DNA of 64,000 bases, taken from positions 3,468-67,467 of the forward strand of contig JBIISC010000003.1 of the NCBI GenBank assembly GCA_044341215.1, written 5' to 3'. Shown here piece by piece: positions 61,110 to 64,000 of the stretch. The position numbers and the translations under genes were made by a program. The notes under the pieces are model-generated. The model searched no databases and was not told where the DNA came from. It worked only from the letters and a program-made list of their open reading frames with translations. Source of the stretch: JAFMIT01 sp044341215. GTDB taxonomy: Bacteria; Actinomycetota; Actinomycetes; S36-B12; UBA5976. The stretch's first letter is position 1. Each line of letters starts with the position of its first letter.

Positions 61110-61227
61110 GCGTGCAAAACGAACCGACCTGCCGGTAACTTCAAATCTCTGCCAAACTCTGCCCAGGCACTTTTGCATGTGCCAAAGATCCGGGTACCTA
61201 TATGGACTCGAGACTGGAGAAACAAAA

Positions 61228-62046
61228 ATGTTCAAACCTATGCAGGGTCCGCGATTTACAGTTCGCGATTTTCAAGCCGCAAAAACTCGAGGCGAAAAAT
61301 GGGCAATGCTCACCGCTTACGATGCTTGGTCAACCAGACTTTTTGAAAACGCAGACATACCAGCATTACTAGTTGGCGATTCAGCTGCGATGGTGGTTTT
61401 TGGACATAATTCAACTATCCCGGTATCGATTGAAGATCTTCTCCCTCTAGTTAAGGCTGTGGTTCGTTCTAGCGAACATGCATTCGTAATTGCAGACTTG
61501 CCTTTCGGCACATACCAAGAGTCTTGTGAGCAGGCCATTTCGACTGCAGTCAGGTTTATAAAAGATGGTGGTGCGCATGCCGTAAAGCTTGAAGGCGGTT
61601 CGCATGTACTGCCACAAGTAAAAGCGCTAGTTGAAAATGGAATTCCGGTAATGGGGCACCTCGGTTTAACTCCACAATCGGTTAATCAATTTGGTGGCTA
61701 TGTTGTGCAAGGCAAGGGCGATGCAGGCACACAATTAATTGCTGACGCAAAGGATCTCGAAAAAGCTGGAGCATTCGCAATCGTTCTTGAAGTTGTGCCA
61801 ACTGAGTTAGCTGCCGAATTAACAGCTAGCATAAAAATCCCAGTAATCGGAATCGGAGCCGGCAATCAGACCGATGCTCAAGTTCTAGTTTGGCAGGATT
61901 TAGTGGGAGCGCTTGCTGGCCACACTCCTAAGTTTGTTCAACCTTATGCCGATGTAAAGTCCATCATTACTGATGCGGTTTCAAAGTGGGCTCACGATGT
62001 TTCTTCCGGGGCTTACCCAGATGATTCACATTCTTACCATAGGTAA
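61228..62046 (+). CDS. panB: 3-methyl-2-oxobutanoate hydroxymethyltransferase
   Basis: A 272-residue ketopantoate hydroxymethyltransferase of pantothenate and CoA synthesis, using methylene-tetrahydrofolate. The metal and substrate sites are in MLTAYDAWSTRLFENADIP, LLVGDSAAMVVFGH and VKLEGGSH; GHLGLTPQSVNQFGGY and IGIGAGNQTDAQVLVW follow. GGAGA lies 8 bases before the ATG, which is preferred over an upstream in-frame ATG. The homologue in M. tuberculosis (Rv2225) occupies the equivalent place. Confidence 0.95.
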   Translation: MFKPMQGPRFTVRDFQAAKTRGEKWAMLTAYDAWSTRLFENADIPALLVGDSAAMVVFGHNSTIPVSIEDLLPLVKAVVRSSEHAFVIADLPFGTYQESCEQAISTAVRFIKDGGAHAVKLEGGSHVLPQVKALVENGIPVMGHLGLTPQSVNQFGGYVVQGKGDAGTQLIADAKDLEKAGAFAIVLEVVPTELAAELTASIKIPVIGIGAGNQTDAQVLVWQDLVGALAGHTPKFVQPYADVKSIITDAVSKWAHDVSSGAYPDDSHSYHR

Positions 62047-62057
62047 ACAATTCGCCC

Positions 62058-63323
62058 ATGCTTCGAAAGATCTTTAGTATTGATTTCACCGCTCTAAAAC
62101 ACAAAGATTTTAAATTGCTGTTTGTCGGTGGCAGCATTTCGATGTTTGGCTCAATGCTGACTTATGTAACTGCTCCTTTACAGATTGCACAGATAACTCA
62201 GTCATACGTTGCTGTAGGAATTATTGGACTCATCGAAATTGGTCCGCTCATCGTATTCGGGATCTGGGGTGGCGCTATTGCTGACTCAATGAACCGCAAG
62301 TTGGTGGTGGTAATCACCGAATTCGGTTTGGGCATTGCTACTTTGATTCTGCTAGTTAACTCTCTATCCGATGAACCCAAAGTTATGGTGATTTACACAG
62401 TCACATTTATCTACGCGATTTTGGATGGAATTCAAAGACCGAGTTTGGGCGCCTTACTGCCACAAGTAGTGCCAACAGACCTGCTTACTTCAGCATCCGC
62501 AGTTAATTCCCTTCGATGGAATTTCGGCAGCATTCTCGGTCCATCTTTAGGTGGATTTATTGCAGCGACAGCCGGGCCAGCATTTGCTTACGGGATTGAC
62601 GTAGTTACTTACCTAATCGCAACTTTTTTGTTTATGCAAATGTCAGCAAAAGCTGCCCAAAGCACCAAAGAACGTATTGACGTGAAGATGATGTTTTCTG
62701 GATTCAATTACGCAAAAAGTCGTCCAGATCTTTTAGGCACCTACGCAATCGACATAATCGCAATGGTGCTGGCTTTCCCAAATGCATTGTTTCCGTTTAT
62801 GGCTGTTGAATTTAATGCGCCTTGGGCATTAGGACTTCTTTACGCATCAATGTCGGTAGGTGCATTAATCGCATCAGCAACTTCTGGCTGGACATCAAGG
62901 ATTCATCACCATGGCCGGGCAGTAGTCATTGCAGCAACAGTCTGGGGATTAGCAATGGGATTCACTGGTCTCGCGCCAAATATTTATTTTGTACTACTTG
63001 GATTGCTAGTTGCTGGGTGCGCAGACATGATCAGTGGACTTTTCCGAATGCTAATTTGGAACACCACAATTCCACTTTCAATGCGTGGAAGACTTGGTGG
63101 AATTGAAATGTTGTCTTACAGCATTGGGCCGCAACTTGGCCAAATCCGATCAAATTTCGCTGCGCAAGTGTTTTCGCTCCGCGTGTCGCTAATTTCTGGA
63201 GGATTTATTTGTGCCGCTGGATCAGTAGCTGTTGGTCGCGGATTGAGGCAATTGTGGAGTTTTGATATTCGCACTAACGAATACGCTATTTCAGAGAGAA
63301 TTGCACGTGGTGAAGTTGAATAA
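62058..63323 (+). CDS. MFS-family transporter (enterobactin-exporter-like, EntS type)
   Basis: A 421-residue membrane protein with about twelve helices. The early segment LFVGGSISMFGSMLTYVTAPLQIAQ and the GGAIADSMNRKLVVV motif A fit the MFS_3/EntS-like group of exporters. RPSLGALLPQVV and SVNSLRWNFGSILGPSLGG-type helices follow. Substrate unknown; there are no siderophore genes near. It begins 11 bases after panB, with AACAAT 6 bases before the ATG, so it may have its own leaderless start. Confidence 0.87.
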   Translation: MLRKIFSIDFTALKHKDFKLLFVGGSISMFGSMLTYVTAPLQIAQITQSYVAVGIIGLIEIGPLIVFGIWGGAIADSMNRKLVVVITEFGLGIATLILLVNSLSDEPKVMVIYTVTFIYAILDGIQRPSLGALLPQVVPTDLLTSASAVNSLRWNFGSILGPSLGGFIAATAGPAFAYGIDVVTYLIATFLFMQMSAKAAQSTKERIDVKMMFSGFNYAKSRPDLLGTYAIDIIAMVLAFPNALFPFMAVEFNAPWALGLLYASMSVGALIASATSGWTSRIHHHGRAVVIAATVWGLAMGFTGLAPNIYFVLLGLLVAGCADMISGLFRMLIWNTTIPLSMRGRLGGIEMLSYSIGPQLGQIRSNFAAQVFSLRVSLISGGFICAAGSVAVGRGLRQLWSFDIRTNEYAISERIARGEVE

Positions 63324-63610
63324 TTATTAGTTTTCCACAGAAATTTACTCACAAATCAGCCCGCATGCCAATTTATTCCACAAAATTCAAAATCAACTCT
63401 TTAATGCAAAAACAACTTTATTTATGATGATCTAGCATTGTTTTTGCGAACTTATCGCAGTCTTTTTAAAGAAAATAGAGTCGCTTGCATTACCACTATA
63501 AAAAAGTTTTTTCATGAAAGACACAAAAATACTTTGCTAATTGGCAAAAATGTGCAAGCGTTTGCCACTAGATGCCAAAAAGAATTGGTATCACGATTCA
63601 GGGAGGCAAA
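63324..63610. other. AT-rich intergenic region before the histone-like gene
   Basis: A 287-base stretch without a convincing gene, clearly richer in A and T than its surroundings. It holds two DnaA-box-like sequences, TTTTCCACA (63331-63339) and TTATTCCACA (63373-63382), and a TATGAT (63423-63428) that could be the promoter of the downstream gene with a leader of about 180 bases. Plus-strand frames here show no family features. Confidence 0.5.
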
Positions 63611-64000
63611 GTGGCGGCTGCCAAAAAATCCGCAAAGAAGGCTCCGGCTAAAAAAGCTGGCGCTAAAAAAGTAGCTAAGAGAGCTACTAAGAAAGCTGCA
63701 CCTAAAAAGGCTGCTAAGAAAGCACGTAAGACTGCTAAGAAAGCTGCTCCTAAAAAAGCTGCTAAAAAAGCACGTAAGACTGCTAAGAAAGCTGCTCCAA
63801 AGAAAGCTGCTAAAAAAGCACGTAAGACTGCTAAGAAAGCTGCTCCAAAGAAAGCTGCTAAGAAAGCACGTAAGACTGCTAAGAAAGCTGCTCCTAAGAA
63901 AGCTGCTAAAAAAGCACGTAAGACTGCTAAGAAAGCTGCTCCAAAGAAAGCTGCTAAAAAAGCACGTAAGACTGCTAAGAAAGCTGCTCCTAAGAAAGCT
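63611..64000 (+). CDS. Lysine/alanine-rich histone H1-like DNA-binding protein (3' end outside window)
   Basis: The first 130 codons of a very basic protein made almost only of Lys, Ala, Pro, Arg and Thr. A short N-terminal PAKKA-type segment is followed by a 16-residue repeat (KKAAPKKAAKKARKTA) present six full times and cut by the window end. Such tails occur in histone H1-like and HU-like proteins of actinobacteria and bind DNA without sequence preference. If a HU domain exists it would have to lie downstream, since none is at the N-terminus. GTG start with GGGAGG 4 bases upstream. Confidence 0.85.
   Translation, partial: MAAAKKSAKKAPAKKAGAKKVAKRATKKAAPKKAAKKARKTAKKAAPKKAAKKARKTAKKAAPKKAAKKARKTAKKAAPKKAAKKARKTAKKAAPKKAAKKARKTAKKAAPKKAAKKARKTAKKAAPKKA
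63689..64000 (+). repeat. 48-base tandem repeats within the histone-like gene
   Basis: Six full copies (63689-63736, then every 48 bases to 63976) and half a copy to the window end. Copies differ only at synonymous third positions such as AAA/AAG and CCT/CCA, so the number of repeats may vary between strains. Confidence 0.9.

Noticed and set aside
63331..63382. Two DnaA-box-like sequences in an AT-rich gap as a replication origin
   Set aside because: Only two imperfect boxes, and none of the usual origin neighbours (dnaA, dnaN, rpmH) are present. The region is better explained as the leader of the histone-like gene.
63689..64000. Regular 48-base repeats as a CRISPR array
   Set aside because: The units are contiguous without spacers and stay in frame, coding a Lys/Ala repeat with only synonymous differences.
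1..64000. tRNA, rRNA, insertion sequences or prophage genes
   Set aside because: I looked for tRNA T-loop signatures, transposase motifs and flanking inverted repeats and found none that hold up.

Overview
The window is ordinary chromosome from an actinobacterium (Actinomycetota). It contains an actinobacterial-type respiratory cluster (diheme QcrC, three-helix Rieske QcrA, QcrB with PDWY, CtaC/D/E/F), GlnE next to two type I glutamine synthetases, DUF3043, DUF4191 and SCO2322-family proteins, and a DEDD-exonuclease/GIY-YIG fusion. From memory, the order plsC, SRPBCC, fadD15-like, RipC-like, exonuclease, trpD, ctaE-qcrCAB, ctaF/ctaC, adoK-like, hesB, glycerate kinase, DUF3043, gcvT, pepA, E2, TIGR01777, lipB, lipA, DUF4191, glnA1, glnE, glnA2, panB follows the Mycobacterium tuberculosis Rv2182c-Rv2225 block. 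The moderate-to-low GC, very short intergenic gaps and overlapping convergent ends suggest a streamlined aquatic member such as the freshwater acI/Nanopelagicales group. That placement is inference; no rRNA or tRNA is visible.

Layout. 1-6.6 kb: end of a PPi-dependent phosphofructokinase, acyltransferase, glucokinase, SRPBCC protein, acyl-CoA ligase and a cell-wall NlpC/P60 hydrolase. 6.7-10.2 kb: zinc-ribbon protein, exonuclease/GIY-YIG protein, trpD and an orphan pseudo-receiver. 10.2-20.5 kb: the bc1-aa3 branch (ctaG divergent from ctaE-qcrCAB, then ctaCDF on the other strand), interrupted by an acyltransferase-3 and an EamA exporter. 20.6-26.1 kb: a degenerate cysteine-desulfurase-like protein, PfkB kinase, ErpA-like protein, glycerate kinase, nadA and DUF3043. 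26.1-32.4 kb: a cobalamin riboswitch with terminator, SCO2322-family protein, a complete ECF transporter (T, fused A-A', S), then a GGDEF-EAL protein. 32.4-46.4 kb: gcvT, pepA, lpd, a two-lipoyl E2, lipB, lipA and DUF4191, interrupted by an amine-oxidase-like flavoprotein, peptidase E and an MMPL transporter. 46.4-63.3 kb: glnA1 with a GlnR-type operator, a nitronate-monooxygenase-like protein, small accessory genes, lemA-htpX, glnE-glnA2, nadE, panB and an MFS protein. The window ends inside a lysine/alanine repeat (histone H1-like) gene.

Functionally the region covers electron transport, nitrogen assimilation and its adenylylation control, lipoate synthesis with enzymes that use lipoate, NAD and pantothenate synthesis, and vitamin B12 uptake. 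No mobile elements, CRISPR arrays or defence genes were seen.

The most notable signals lie outside the protein list. More than twenty genes have a TAnnnT-like hexamer exactly 6-7 bases before the start codon, as expected for leaderless transcription; this also settles several start sites. A four-half-site GlnR box precedes glnA. Short tandem duplications span the stop codons of at least four genes. A GTGGG/CCCAC inverted-repeat array lies between ctaG and ctaE. One cysteine-desulfurase homologue has lost its PLP lysine but kept its persulfide cysteine.
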